A stretch of DNA of 64,000 nucleotides from Cricetomys ansorgei (Eukaryota; Chordata; Mammalia; Rodentia; Nesomyidae), in NCBI GenBank assembly GCA_026225945.1, contig JAMJFZ010002307.1, positions 4,866,001 through 4,930,000 of the forward strand. The letters run 5' to 3'. The stretch's first letter is position 1, and each line of letters begins with the position of its first letter. Of the stretch, positions 1-10,578 are shown one piece after another. Below the pieces are notes generated by a model, which saw only the letters and a list, made by a program, of their open reading frames with translations, did no database searches and was not told where the DNA came from. The position numbers were made by a program, and so were the translations under genes.

Positions 1-29
1 AATGGCAACAGTAAAAACAAAATGCTGCC

Positions 30-205
30 ATTTGCTGAGCACTTACGTGTCTGGCACTGGGCTGCAATTTATGTATCCACCCAATAAAGAACAATGATCA
101 TCCCTGCTTTGTGAGGGGGAAACTGAGGCAAGGAGAGGTTGAAGATGTGGCCTGAGGATGCACAGCTTGCAAGGCTAACACCGCACACTGGGGTTAGAAG
201 GCTGC
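30..205 (+). repeat. MIR SINE (ancient mammalian)
   Basis: The piece opens with a 'gagcacttacgtgtctggcactgggct' type stretch and continues with the diagnostic core gggggaaactgaggcaagg near 115-133, then a 'cacagcttgcaaggc' type segment. This order matches the tRNA-derived MIR family on the plus strand. It is diverged and has no visible target-site duplication, as expected for its age. Confidence 0.7.
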
Positions 206-715
206 ACAGAGTACATGGAGAGGGTGCGTCTCCCTCTGGTCACAGGAGCGCAGTCAAGTGTGCATCTTCGTTTATAGGCAGGAGAAAGGCTCAGATCAGG
301 CTACTGTTAACAGCCAAACAGGGACTTGGTGACAGGGACAAGACAGGAATTATTTCGGATTCGCTTTAGTCAGAAGCCAATGATGCCCACAGAAGGAAGA
401 GCAGCCAGAAGTTACCATTCCAGACTACTGGGGTAAAGGTCTCCTAGCTTCTGACCATTTGAAACATTACTCAGAATTAACACATAGTGACTCTGCTAAG
501 CTTCCTGAAATGTAGGCTCAGAAGCCTGGAAGCAAGCGAACCATGAGTTTTCCTACTTTATTATCTCTCTGAATCTCCAACCAGTTTTCTCCACAGCCAT
601 CACCACTGTGGTAGTAGCAGCAGACTCTGGGCAGCCATCAGAACTCTGGAAATACAAACACTCCTCCTTCACAGGCTCTTGCCTTGACCAGACACCACTT
701 CAAATAAGAAAGGGG
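206..715. other. unique sequence, nothing recognised
   Basis: I see no repeat signature, simple repeat or convincing reading frame in this stretch. Confidence 0.5.
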
Positions 716-1012
716 AGGCTGGGAGGATGGCTTAGTGGGCTTGTCACACAAGCAAGAGAGGACTGGAGTTCAGGTCCCAGGCAATACCAGTGCTGGGGAG
801 GCAGAGGCAGGGGACCCCTGCAGGGCTGGGGAGGCAGAGGCAGAAGAACTCTGGGTTTGCTGGCTATACCCGCTGGACTGGTACCCTCCAGGCTCACTGA
901 GAACCCTGTCTTTTAAAATAAAGTGGAGAGCAATGGAGAAAGACACTCCCGTCCTCCACAGGTACATGCACACATGTGTACGTGCACACATACACATACA
1001 CCCCACACACAA
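716..1012 (+). repeat. B2/B1 composite SINE
   Basis: The left part has the tRNA-like B2/B3 head (ctgggaggatggctta). The middle has a B1-like segment (cagtgctggggaggcagag), duplicated in tandem near 800-845. The 3-prime part reads 'ccctgtcttttaaaataaagtggagagcaatgg' and ends in an ACAC-rich tail. The same head, B1-like middle and tail recur at six other places in this window. Confidence 0.65.
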
Positions 1013-1205
1013 GATACAGAGTAAAGTATAGAAAACACACATAGCCAAACCCAGGAAGCATTTGCCTCTGTCTGGAAAAGGATAGAAAATATCACACAGA
1101 AGATCTAATAAATCCAAAGACTCCTACCATGCTAGCTAGAGCTCTCACATGTGGATGACTCAATCACAAGGACACAAGCACATCCCTTACATATCTAAGC
1201 AGGTG

Positions 1206-1505
1206 CCCCAGGTCGTGAAAAACGTAATTAGAAGCACACTACAAAACCGTAACTAGGACACTTGCAGAGATGATGCGGGAAGGGCTACTCCCGCGCACAA
1301 ACGGTAGGAGTCAAAACTCACATCACCCCTGAGGGGACACTTCACACTTAAAGATCATCTACCACTTGACACAGCAACCCACTCCTAAGAACCAACCCTA
1401 CAGATCTACCTCTGCGATCACAGGGCAGCGTGTTTATAGTACAGTCAGCGGCGGCAGCATGGCTCACAGGAAAACTTGTGACGCAACGTGAATATCCATC
1501 AGTAC
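1206..1505 (+). repeat. LINE-1 3-prime fragment (sense)
   Basis: Reads like a diverged L1 3-prime end in sense, with a 'gacacagcaacccactcctaagaac' type motif followed by 'gaatatccatcag'. The match resumes after about 1750, so the LTR-like piece at 1510-1745 appears to split it. Called from remembered consensus motifs. Confidence 0.5.
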
Positions 1506-1509
1506 GAAC

Positions 1510-1745
1510 TGCTCATAAACTGCAGCCCAGCTGGGAGCAAGTGAGCGGAGCCCCAGCATTCATCTCTCTACTTCCTGACTGTGGCTACAACGTGACCAGC
1601 TGCCTCACAGGCCTGAAACTACAGCCAGAGCAGGTTTCGCCACCATGATGGATGATTGGCACCCTCAAACTGTGAGCCAAAATAAACCCTTCCTTCCTTA
1701 AGTTACTTGTGTCAGGCGTCCTGTCACAGCAACAGAACACATGAC
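1510..1745 (+). repeat. ERVL-type LTR, 3-prime part
   Basis: Contains a 'cttcctgactgtggctac' type segment, then aactgtgagccaaaataaa (a poly(A) signal inside an LTR R region) and a terminal 'cctgtcacagcaacagaacacatgactcagag'. Rodent ERVL-class LTRs share this ending. No internal retroviral sequence follows, so this is a solo or truncated LTR lying in an older L1 fragment. Confidence 0.55.
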
Positions 1746-2240
1746 TCAGAGCTAGTTATTAAGTGGGCAGGAAAAAGATTACACGTACAATTTGAAAATC
1801 AATTGTCACTAATGTAAAGTAATACATAATAATGAAATGTGAATAACGAAAACGTAGTATATAAAATTGAATACTACTTATCACTAAAAAAATGTAATCA
1901 CGAAATATGTAGAAAAAAGGACGGACTTAGAATACATAATATTAAGTGAGGTCACGCAATCTCAGAAAGAAGAAAAAGTGCGTGTTTCCCTCATGTGTGG
2001 AACCTAGCCAGTACGTTACGTGTACATATGATCAAAGGCACAAGTGCGTACAGTATACCACATAGGAAGGAGAATAGAGAATAAATATAAGGAGACGAGG
2101 AAGGACTGAGTGCACGCAATGGGCACAGGTTATGAAAGAGGATATAAAGCTAATTGTGTTTTGGAGTTCTCAGTCTGTCGTGGGATTTTGTTTTTGGTGG
2201 TGGATAAGTGCATAAAAATACATCCCATAGTAAATGTGTA
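1746..2240 (+). repeat. LINE-1 3-prime end, continuation (sense)
   Basis: The stretch 'aatcacgaaatatgtagaaaaaagg' through 'gtgaggtcacgcaatctcagaaag' and 'ccctcatgtgtggaacctagcc' follows the order of rodent L1 3-prime UTRs. It continues the fragment at 1206-1505 on the other side of the LTR piece. Confidence 0.55.
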
Positions 2241-2344
2241 AACCATGTGAAGCTCTGCAGCTTCAGAATGCCTACTCTAAACATATAGAAGATCACTGAG
2301 ATATACAGATGTTGGGTCTGGCTAATTTTGATGTGTGATCTTTG

Positions 2345-2587
2345 AATTTTTTATTTATTATCTTTAATTTCTTAACCTTTATTTTCATTTTATGTGTACA
2401 GTGTTTGGAATATATGTCCATGTACCATGTGTGAGTCTTGTGCTCATGGAAGCCAGAAGAGAACACCAAATCCCCAGCAAACAGAGTTACCGATGGTCGT
2501 GAGCTGCCATGTGGGTGCTGGGAATAGAGCTGGGTCCTCTGATAGAGCAACAAGAACTCTGAACCACTAAGCTATCTCTTAGACCCA
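2345..2587 (-). repeat. B2/B3-family SINE
   Basis: On the minus strand it starts tgggtctaagagatagctta, followed by a 'tcagaggacccagctctattcccagcacccacatgg' region carrying the tRNA-type B box. It ends in an A/T-rich tail toward 2345. Diverged, with no clear target-site duplication. Confidence 0.75.
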
Positions 2588-3228
2588 AGTATAAAAATCC
2601 TTAAATGAACCTTATTATTGATAACTAGTTTAATAAGACTTTCACCAATAACTAAAGCAAATATTTCAGATTCCCTTAACATAGCCTGGGATTCATGGTG
2701 GCAGTCATTACAACATAGGGTGCATTCAAAATGAATATATGCAAATGATGATATTAATCATTCATTCATAAGGCAAAAATGCAAGTTGCATACTCTGGGG
2801 CTCATGTTCATACACAAAGAATAGTCATGTGTGAAATAATAGAAATATGTTACTAAATCTTCAACGTTTTACCTTCTAAATCACATGAGCATATGTGAAT
2901 GATATGCTAACAACTTAAAGTTATCTTACATTGGTAATGGAGAAACAATAACTCTAAAATAATACTTAGAGACTAATTATACAGCTTCAGTCTTGAATCC
3001 AGGAACCATGCCAGGATAGTTACCTATGTGCAGGAACAAATGTGACAAACAAACAGTACAAGAACTGAGGCTTTGTAAAAGATATCTTAAAGAAAGGCTA
3101 TAACGTTGTGGAAAAGACTGACACTGTGCTTTTCACAGGTGAAAGCACACTGGCATTATCTCTGGCCCTTCCGCATCTAGGCCTTCCATTGATCCAACCA
3201 CAGAGATGGCACAGAAATAAAAGTAAGA
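2588..3228. other. unique AT-rich sequence
   Basis: AT-rich, without recognised repeat motifs or credible coding. Nothing specific seen. Confidence 0.5.
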
Positions 3229-3241
3229 GTGGTTTATCTCA

Positions 3242-3388
3242 TCAGGCATAGTGGTGCATACTTTTAGTCCCAGCACTTGGGAGACAGAGGCAGGAGGATC
3301 TCTGAGTTCAAGATCAGCCTGGTCTACAAAGAGAGTTCCAAGACAGCCAGGGCTACATAGTGAGACCTTGTCCAAAAAAAAAAAAAAG
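3242..3388 (+). repeat. B1 SINE with target-site duplication
   Basis: A B1 (7SL-derived) element with the Pol III promoter region, 'cccagcacttgggagacagaggcaggaggatc', 'agcctggtctac' and a 14-A tail. It is flanked by gtggtttatctca (3229-3241) and gtggtatatctca (3389-3401). These are 13-bp direct repeats with one mismatch, as expected for L1-mediated insertion. Confidence 0.95.
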
Positions 3389-3401
3389 GTGGTATATCTC
3401 A

Positions 3402-3705
3402 CAAATTAATATAAAGGATAATAAAGTGGTCTGCTTTAAGTTAGAAATATGTAAATAAATACAAAACTGTAAGGGGAAGAGGTGTTAGAACTACTCACTA
3501 GATTAGGAGTGGGAAAAAATTCCAGAATAGTCCTGTATGACCCCAGCATATGGTGTGTAATGATTGGCTATTCAGGCAGAGGCTGGGAAATCCATTGGTT
3601 GGCAGATGTACCAGCCCCACACCTCCCTCTCTTCCTCCATCTTTCCTCAAAGGGCCAGGTGATTACAATTGAGTAAGATAATGTCTCCTGAGAAAGAAAA
3701 GTTCT
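3402..3705. other. unique sequence
   Basis: No repeat or gene signature recognised. A short pyrimidine-rich run (cctccctctcttcctccatc) lies near 3621-3640. Confidence 0.45.
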
Positions 3706-4000
3706 GGGGGCTAGGGAGATGGCTCCATCAGCAAAGTGTTTGCCTTGCAAACATGAGGACATTAGCTCAACCACCAGGACACTCATTTAAATGAACAGGC
3801 ATTGAGGCTCACCTTGTAATCTCACTGCTGGGAAAATAGAGACAGGTTGTCCGTGAGGCTCCTCAGCCAGCCAGCCTGGCTTACTTGGTGAGTTCAGGCC
3901 AGGGAGAGACTCTGTCTCCTAAACGTGATGGATCATCTGAACAACAGCTGGAGTTGCTCTCTGGTCTCCACATACGCGTGCTTGTAATTGCAAGCACACA
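3706..4000 (+). repeat. B2/B1 composite SINE
   Basis: The head gggggctagggagatggctc is followed by a B1-like middle (cttgtaatctcactgctggg), then 'ggccagggagagactctgtctc' and 'ctggtctccacatacgcgtg'. Same architecture as the copy at 716-1012, more diverged. Confidence 0.6.
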
Positions 4001-4024
4001 ATATATGACATATGAATAGACACA

Positions 4025-4150
4025 TGGAGGGGGAGGAGAAGAGGGAGAGAAAAAGAGATATGGAGGAGAAAGGGAGAGAAAAAAAGGGTTAAAAGAATGA
4101 AGAGAGGAAAAGGAGAGAGACAGAGAGACAGAGACAGAGAGACAGAGCAC
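4025..4150 (+). repeat. GA-rich polypurine tract
   Basis: An imperfect run of GA, GGA and GAGACA units directly after the composite SINE tail. It probably grew from that tail. It accounts for serine/leucine-rich open frames on the minus strand, which are not genes. Confidence 0.85.
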
Positions 4151-4199
4151 AGGTTTTCCATCCTGAGGAAATTCTATCCCAGTCCCCAGGAGTGACACG

Positions 4200-4689
4200 A
4201 GTAATATTTGGTTTTGCTTCCTGCCTCTGCCTACCTAGTGGCTCCTTGATTTATTTTGAGATCACCCACTAATAAAATTATGATAAGCTGAAAACATCAA
4301 ACATCATTAAGCTGGAAACGCATCGGGTCACCTGGCCTGCTGGCTCAGCAGCACAAAATTCGTCAATTGCGGGCTGCTCACTCCTGAGTTCTCAGGTATT
4401 CCTGTCCCCACCCAGCATCAGAAAAAGCATCTCACCGCCAATCGGCCGCCCAGGAAAGAATAAAATTCAAATTTTCAGTAAGATTCTATTTCATACTATC
4501 AGAAAGTTACAACTTCATGAGTTGAACCATCACAAGGTGGGATTGTGTGCACATGACCGGAGAAGCTGACTCTTCTAGAGCAACAGTGAAACCTGGTCCC
4601 CTTCGTGATGAGGAAAGGGCAGCTGAGCAGACAACCCACAGCAGAGAATGCAGACAGAACGAACCAGAACTAAGAAAAATTTAAAAAAT
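4200..4689. other. unique sequence
   Basis: Non-repetitive, with scattered CpGs near 4420-4450 (caccgccaatcggccgccc). No gene signature seen. Confidence 0.45.
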
Positions 4690-4721
4690 TTTTAAGATTT
4701 ATTTTTCATGTGTGAGTTGTA

Positions 4722-4761
<40 letters not shown>

Positions 4762-4955
4762 GGAGGGAGAAAGAGAGAGAGAGAGAGAGGGAGAGAGGGA
4801 ATATGCCATGTGTGTACAGATGCCTGAAGGAACCAGAAGAGGGTGTTTGATCTTCTGGAGCTGGGGGTTCAGGTGGATGTGAGCAGCCTGCCTGCTTTGG
4901 GGCCTGTAGAAGAGCATCCAGCATTCCCAGCTGCTGAATCTCTCTCCGGCCCCTT
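4690..4955 (-). repeat. B2 SINE with TG/GA microsatellite tail
   Basis: The minus strand reads as a B2 head near 4955 ('ggggccggagagagattcagcagctgggaatgctgg') and runs into the tail at about 4690. A (TG)n run (4723-4740) is followed directly by (GA)n (4741-4798) inside the tail region. Confidence 0.75.
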
Positions 4956-5064
4956 CTATAACCATAATGGCCTCAAGGAGATGAGGGAAGACAGTACTGA
5001 CAGAAAGGCTCCCCAGGGGACAACCTGACATACTTGATATGCAATAAGTATGCAGATTTTAAAG

Positions 5065-5170
5065 AGATGGGCATGGCAGGCACTCCTGCAATCCAAAAGT
5101 CAGGGGGGTGGCAATCTCAGATCTCAAGGCCAGCCCGGGCTGCAGAGTGAGACTTTGTCTCGAACACAAA
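5065..5170 (+). repeat. B1-like SINE, diverged
   Basis: Shows 'gatgggcatggcaggcactcctgcaatcc', 'aaggccagcccgggctgcagagtgagactttgtctc' in B1 order. It lacks a clean tail and duplication. Confidence 0.65.
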
Positions 5171-5960
5171 GAACTGGAACAAAATAAAGAGAAAGAAAAA
5201 GGAAAAAATCTGAATAAAAACAGTGGACCAAGGAACTGACTCGGTGGTGACTGCAAGGCAGTAGATCTGCTAAGAGTTTATGCTTACACGTCTTCACCTT
5301 TGTGCTTACGCATCTTCACCATTCGGACAGCTGAAAGTCAGAAACTGGCGCTAGGTGCAAACCTGGGAGACACTGAGGATAAATTCCCAGAAAGGACTCA
5401 GTAATACTTTCTAAAATTAAGTTCACATTTCCTGAGCTCCAGTAATCCCTCTACCAAGCACGGAAACCCAAAGAGGAACAGACATGTTTTCATAAAGATA
5501 CATAGAACAAGACTCCTCTAGAGAGGTCCACCGAGGAGGTGGATAGCTGGAGACCACTCTGGTGTCCATCTTCCACACTGTGAAAACACATGTCGTGAAC
5601 ATCTTGCTGGTATGTAAAGTAAAGGAGGCCAGGTAGAACTGAGAGATGAGATTCTGACCCCAGGTAGAGAGTCTAGAATAGAACTGAATTTTGGACCCTC
5701 GGGTAATACAGGAAACTGGGATAAATGTTAGAGTCACGGAGCTGACCACATGAGTAAATTCCTGGATCAGGATGAGGACTTTATCAACTTTCCCACAATA
5801 ATCACATACAAAAAAAAAATCAATATTATGTTCTCGTAATTAAATGTACTAATGAGACACTGAAAGAGGCATGTGTGCAAGGCCTGTACACTTCCCAACT
5901 TGCATGCTGAGAGTGTCATGTCTCCAAAGGGAGTAATGACAACATTCTAGTTCACCTTGA
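5171..5960. other. unique sequence
   Basis: No recognised repeat. A nearly repeated phrase (tgcttacacgtcttcacctt / tgcttacgcatcttcacc) lies at about 5281-5320. No coding signature. Confidence 0.45.
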
Positions 5961-6480
5961 GGCACAATAAGCCGCATTTGTTACGTAAAATGCGGCCTCG
6001 TGATCAGTTTGTATTGGGCTGGACAGGATACTGTTTCAACTAGAAAGCTACACACTATTCTCTCTGTTCACTTCGCCATTGGACTTAAAAATAGCAAATA
6101 TTAGTGGGTCTGATGCCTACAGAGGGGTTTGTTTTCCCAGCCAAGCTGTTTTCATAATAGAGCACATCCCCGCCACCTCTCCATGTGGAAACCTAGTTTG
6201 GGCCAAGATTTGTGGCAGTTACTTCATGGCCAGGTGGGCCGGAGCCTGCTTCTCCATCAATAAACATTTTGTGAGCTGCCATTGTGACTATAAAGAGCCT
6301 TTATCCACCTAGAAGTTATGTCCCTTTGTAAGTTCATGAGAAATCTGTCACGGGGAAAAGAAAATAAATACTTTATGCCAGGTATGAAATGCAGGTCACA
6401 GGCGCATAAAATGTACCTTTCTTCATTATTACATAATAATTTAATTTCTAATTCTGCCTCCCAGTTCTTCAAAGTCCACC
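5961..6480. other. unique block, candidate conserved noncoding element
   Basis: Repeat-free, balanced composition with CpGs retained in an otherwise CpG-poor region. It carries a CpG-bearing palindrome at its left end (see 5971-5996). Conservation is only inferred from texture and needs cross-species alignment. Confidence 0.35.
5971..5996. promoter_or_regulatory. inverted repeat around a bZIP-type TTACGTAA site
   Basis: A perfect 9-bp inverted repeat, gccgcattt (5971-5979) and aaatgcggc (5988-5996), encloses the palindrome TTACGTAA (5981-5988). That core is the consensus of PAR bZIP factors and NFIL3. Binding is inference only. Confidence 0.4.
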
Positions 6481-7044
6481 TGAGGCTTGCTTAGGAACAC
6501 TGGGGGTCTGAGTCAAGGTTAGACATGAAGAAGTAAAATCAGGGTCTTGGTGTTACTGGTTCTCAAATGTGTCTTCTGAGACACCCTGGTCCTGCTGAGT
6601 GACTGGGATATATTAGGTTCTCGTATGTGGGGGCTACACAGAAAGATCAGTTCTAACCCAGATGACCCCAGATCCAGCTGTTGGAAGGTCTGGCCTTCCT
6701 TCCCAGAACCCTCACAGAGAGCCAACAGACCCAGGTTCCTATCCTCCCAACACCACGCAATCTCCGCTCACCTTCCCTGTCAGTCTTCCCCGCCATCCCC
6801 ATCAGCCCACAAGGACTCTTTTTGCTCTAGAGCTGAAAAAGTCTACTCTCCCCCAGGAGACTTCTTGACATTGTTTTCTACCCTCAGTACTCAAAGTTGC
6901 CTCCACTGCCCTGAAAGGGAGATAAATTCTCTGTATATTACATATATGATGCATGTACTATAAATATTCTGTGTCTATAATATAATTAATGTAGAAGAGT
7001 CTATGTATAAAATAGCATCATGTTTAAGTAAGAGCTTAATAAAT
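6481..7044. other. unique sequence, partly pyrimidine-rich
   Basis: Includes a C/T-rich segment (about 6720-6850) and an AT-rich segment (about 6930-7010). It is open in two plus-strand frames but shows no protein family resemblance. Confidence 0.4.
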
Positions 7045-7310
7045 GGGTCTGGAGAGATAGCTCATGCACAAACATGAGAGCCTGAGTTTAGATCCCACGG
7101 CCATGAAAAAAGTGGCAGTGCATGCCTGCAATCCCAGAACTGAGAAGCAGAGACAGGAAGATCTCAGACAACTGGTGAGCTTCAGGCTCAGGGAGAGATC
7201 CTGTCTCAAAACAGTGAGTTGGAGAGCCACAGAGGAAGACACGGATGTCACCCACCGTCCTCTATGCACGAGCACCCACATGCTTATCCATACCATATAG
7301 ACACACAAAG
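7045..7310 (+). repeat. B2/B1 composite SINE
   Basis: Head gggtctggagagatagctca, then B1-like 'gtgcatgcctgcaatcccagaactgagaagcagagacagg', then 'gagatcctgtctcaaaacagtgagttggagagccacagaggaagaca' and an ACAC-type tail. Clear member of the composite family seen at 716. Confidence 0.75.
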
Positions 7311-7689
7311 AAAAACAAAAGACCTTAAAGACATACACGTTGTCCAAGAGGAAGAATAACCACGGCACGCGATACTGAAACAAGGGGCAGGGAAGGAACA
7401 CACATTGTGAAGAGAGCTCTTTGCTTTCCAACCCAAGTCCCCACAGACCTGAGTGCGCATCCTAAAATGTACATTTGCTCGCACTGCTGCTGTTGGTTGG
7501 AGACTCTCGGCGATGTTCAGACTTAACATCTAGTGCATTGAGTCCAGACTGACTGCAAGGGTGTGACCAAACTCCACCTCCAGCTGGCTTCAAGCCTAAG
7601 AAATTCAATTTTTTATGGGACTGAAATTTGGGGAGGGGGCAGGTCAGGTCTAATGTCTGTCTTCATTCCGTCAGCCATGCTATCGTTGA
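7311..7689. other. unique sequence
   Basis: No recognised repeat or gene. Confidence 0.45.
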
Positions 7690-8060
7690 TATTGATATTT
7701 ATTAAGTACCTCTGCTCTGACCTGAATGCCCCCTCCATTCATATGTTGAAACTTTTTTTTTTTTTTTTGAGACAGGGTCATGCTATGTGGCTCATACTAG
7801 CCTCAAACTAACAATCCTTCTGCCTCGAATGCTAGAATTACAAACAGGTGACACTACCTGGGTTCCTGTGTTGACAATTAGCAGTGTTTTAAAAGTTGGG
7901 GACATTGCAGAGGTGATTAGACATGGTTGGAATTCCGACTTTATAAAGGGCGTGAGAGGCCCAGTGGCCCACCGCAGGAACGGGCTGTGTTCATTTTCTC
8001 TGGAGCACATACAGCCGGTGCCGCGTGAAGATGTGCTACACTAAGGAGCGAAAAGTTAAA
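7690..8060 (+). repeat. old LTR-like mammalian repeat, split by a B1
   Basis: The left flank 'gaatgccccctccattcatatgttgaaac' and the right flank 'gtgttttaaaagttgggga...gaggtgattagacatgg...ttataaagg' fit a widespread old mammalian LTR type. A minus-strand B1 interrupts it at 7753-7862. Family assignment is tentative. Confidence 0.4.
7753..7862 (-). repeat. B1 SINE (minus strand)
   Basis: A T-run (7753-7768) leads into tgagacagggtcatgctatg, 'ctcaaactaacaatccttctgcctcgaatgctagaattacaaacaggtg', which is B1 in reverse. Similar phrases on either side (gttgaaac / gttgacaat) are too short to be a firm duplication. Confidence 0.8.
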
Positions 8061-8133
8061 GTGTTGCTGTAAATTTAGAAGATAAAAGAAAAGAACCCAG
8101 TCACGCCAACAGTTGTTTGGAACTCCAATGTGG

Positions 8134-8222
8134 CGATCGATCGCCTGACCGCTGGAATAGCGGCCAGCGGCAGAGGTCCGGATCTGGGTCGCGGGTGCCA
8201 ACGGCATCCCGTGTCACGGCCG
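8134..8222. promoter_or_regulatory. short CpG cluster with hairpin
   Basis: Thirteen CpG dinucleotides fall within 89 bp, although the flanks hold very few. The cluster contains a perfect 7-bp inverted repeat, ccgctgg (8149-8155) and ccagcgg (8164-8170), with an 8-nt loop. It could be a remnant regulatory island or a young insertion not yet CpG-depleted. I do not recognise it as a known repeat. Confidence 0.35.
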
Positions 8223-9547
8223 TCTTACACAGAGTGAAGGGCATCAGCTAGAAATGACTCCTAACTTACTATTCATTCTAATTCTACTTTTTTCCCCCCA
8301 CAGAATTAACTAACGATCCAATTTTAGCTATGATTTCTAAGACAGTTTCCTTCTGTGACACCACATTCAAAGATCCCTAAGCAGCCCTTTTTGGATTTAT
8401 TTCACATTCCTGCAGCAGATCCCACAGTGTTCAAAGGAGCGGCAGCCAGATTTGGCACAGTGCTTTCCGGTATTTTCCTTGTATCTGAGGAGAAACAGGT
8501 TGTAAAGGACTAATCAAATGCTATCCTCACAAGAGCAAGGGATGGAGACGCAGGAAGGAACGCACTTCCCGCCAGTCTTCAGACCCCCTCTGCCGGCCTT
8601 CCCGCACCTGCAGTGACCCCAAAACCCTGGAGGCAGGAATCAACATGGAGAGAATCCAATTAATATTTGCGAGAAGACAAAGTAAAATCTTCATAAAATA
8701 CAAGGGCGACCTGGATCCATGCTCTGCAGTGAAGAGGAAAATCATTAGGATAATTGACTAATATAAGACAAGCTACAGCTGGTTTGCCTCCTGCTGGAGC
8801 CTGGGTTTGCCTCGTGCAGAGAAGACCCCAAGAACCCGCTCAAATGTGTCACTCATCCCTCTTGTGACAGCTTCCACTAAATAGTTGGGGTAGCAAGGCT
8901 CCAAGTGGCGCTTTTCATTTGTTCCCTCGAGTCATTCTGTATTTGCAAAAATTGAGCTATTTCCAAAGGACTAGATTTTTAACTTTTTACTAAAGTCACA
9001 AAGTACTGCATCCTGGGAAGAAATGTGACATCCCTGGAATGAATGTAGTGGATAAAGGGGTGCAAGCTAGGCCCTTTTGTGCCTGTTCAGATACAATATG
9101 ACCCTTGAAGATTAAAGAGGCTGGGAAGGGTGGGTGAGCTCAGGGTATCCCTGAAAACACTGTGGAAATCAGGAGGAGGTGGAGACCCCTGAGATGGGGG
9201 AGTAGTGGTCTTGTAAAGCGTAGTGTTGACCCCATACACTGGAGACCAGAGGAAAGACTAGGAAAGAACGGCTTTGGGAAAACAGGACTTCTGACTTCAG
9301 CTAAAACCCTGAAGACTGTCCGTGCCCCATCAAGAAAAGATGTTTAGGGAATTTAATGCATTTAAGAAGAAAGATTACAAAAGATGCTCTTTTGTATTGC
9401 CAGTAGCAACACATGGAAAATAAGCCTAAAGGTTTTCAGGGTTGTGTACCTTCACATGCCGACACAGGAGGGCTGAGTCAGAGTGTCCTGGAACAGAGAA
9501 ACTGTCTTTAAAATTGTTTATGCATCACAAACTGTTCCTTCCATAAT
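8223..9547. other. unique sequence
   Basis: Repeat-free by eye. The part at about 8860-9010 (from the 'gtgacagcttccactaaatag' phrase to 'gagctatttccaaagg') has the texture of conserved noncoding DNA. No gene recognised. Confidence 0.4.
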
Positions 9548-9678
9548 GTGGCAGCTCGGGGAGGGGGGAGTGTGTGATGAGGATGGGGGAGGGCTATGGT
9601 CAAAGTTCTTGAAAGAAATTAGCTTCATGAAACTCGGTACTCTGAGCAAAGAATGGAACCAATAAAATGGAAAAAAAT
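9548..9678 (+). repeat. LINE-1 3-prime end fragment
   Basis: A G-rich run (ctcggggaggggggag) is followed by 'gggctatggtcaaagttcttgaaagaaatt' and ends aaccaataaaatggaaaaa. This is the typical L1 3-prime UTR layout of a polypurine run, AT-rich end and AATAAA. A related copy ends at about 10575. Confidence 0.5.
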
Positions 9679-9772
9679 ACACAAAGAATTCACAGGGCAG
9701 TGAACAGTGGTGAAAAAGCAGTCAGGAATTAGTGGAAACAGAAAGTATAGCATAAAAAGTAAAGTAGCTCAA

Positions 9773-9945
9773 GCCAGGTGGTGGTGGCGCACACCTTTAA
9801 TCCCAGCACTCGGGAGGCAGAGGCAGGAGGATCTCTGTGAGTTGGAGGCAAGTCTGGTCTACAGAGTGAGTTCCAGGACAGCCAGAGTTACAATAGGGAA
9901 ACCTCGTCTGGAAAAACCAAAAAAGAAAAAGGAAAAAAAAAATTC
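9773..9945 (+). repeat. B1 SINE with target-site duplication
   Basis: Well-preserved B1: 'ggtggcgcacacctttaatcccagcactcgggaggcagaggcagg', then 'agtctggtctacagagtgagttccaggacagccag', then an A-rich tail. It is flanked by aagtagctcaa (9762-9772) and aagtggctcaa (9946-9956), with one mismatch in 11. Confidence 0.95.
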
Positions 9946-9956
9946 AAGTGGCTCAA

Positions 9957-10219
9957 AGGTGGCTGCTTAAAGGTGTGATCGTCTCACTCTGGATTTCTCT
10001 ACTGACCCCCTTTCAGCACACAGTACTACTTAGTCCAAAGCTGGACAGCAGTCCATGGACCACCCCGTGACTAGGCCTGGTTAACATCACTAAGATTCTG
10101 AATACCAAGAACTACACAGTCAATGTCTCCTTCTACTTGACAGGTGTGGGGATCCAAGGTGGAAATTCTGGGCTTTATCTCACCCTAGATGCCTGAGTAT
10201 ATGAGGCAAGTGTAAAAAT
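9957..10219. other. unique sequence
   Basis: No recognised features. Its left edge resembles sequence near 10640-10690 (see findings). Confidence 0.4.
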
Positions 10220-10578
10220 CCTTTAAACTGGAGGGCGTCAGCAATACTACTCCTGGATATATGTCCCAAAGACTCCACACCAGTCTACCACAGAAATATT
10301 TGCAGCCCCACTGCCCGTCAAAGGGTAAAGATGCCTGTGTATACACAATGCAATTTCTTCATCCATGAAAAAGAATGGAACCACGTTGTCAGCTGGAAAC
10401 TGCATGTGACTGGGGATCATCCTATGAGAAGCAATAATCCAAACTCAGAATAACAAATATTGTGTGTTTCTCTGAATGGGGTGACTATGGTTAAAGCACA
10501 TGATACACTTGAAAGAAATTACCTGTATGAAACCCAGCACTAGGCACGGTAAGTATAGGCCAATAAAAAAGTAGGTGA
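10220..10578 (+). repeat. LINE-1 3-prime end fragment
   Basis: Follows the L1 3-prime order: 'gcaatactactcctggatatatgtccc', 'agcccc-actgcccgtcaaagggt', 'tgaaaaagaatggaacc', 'gcatgtgactggggatcatcc', 'ggggtgactatggttaaag' and a terminal ccaataaaaaagtagg. A 5-prime-truncated sense copy. Confidence 0.6.

Noticed and set aside
6560..6620. Possible hAT terminal repeat (tactggttctcaaatg)
   Set aside because: Only one end resembles the hAT terminal repeat; no partner end or 8-bp duplication was found.
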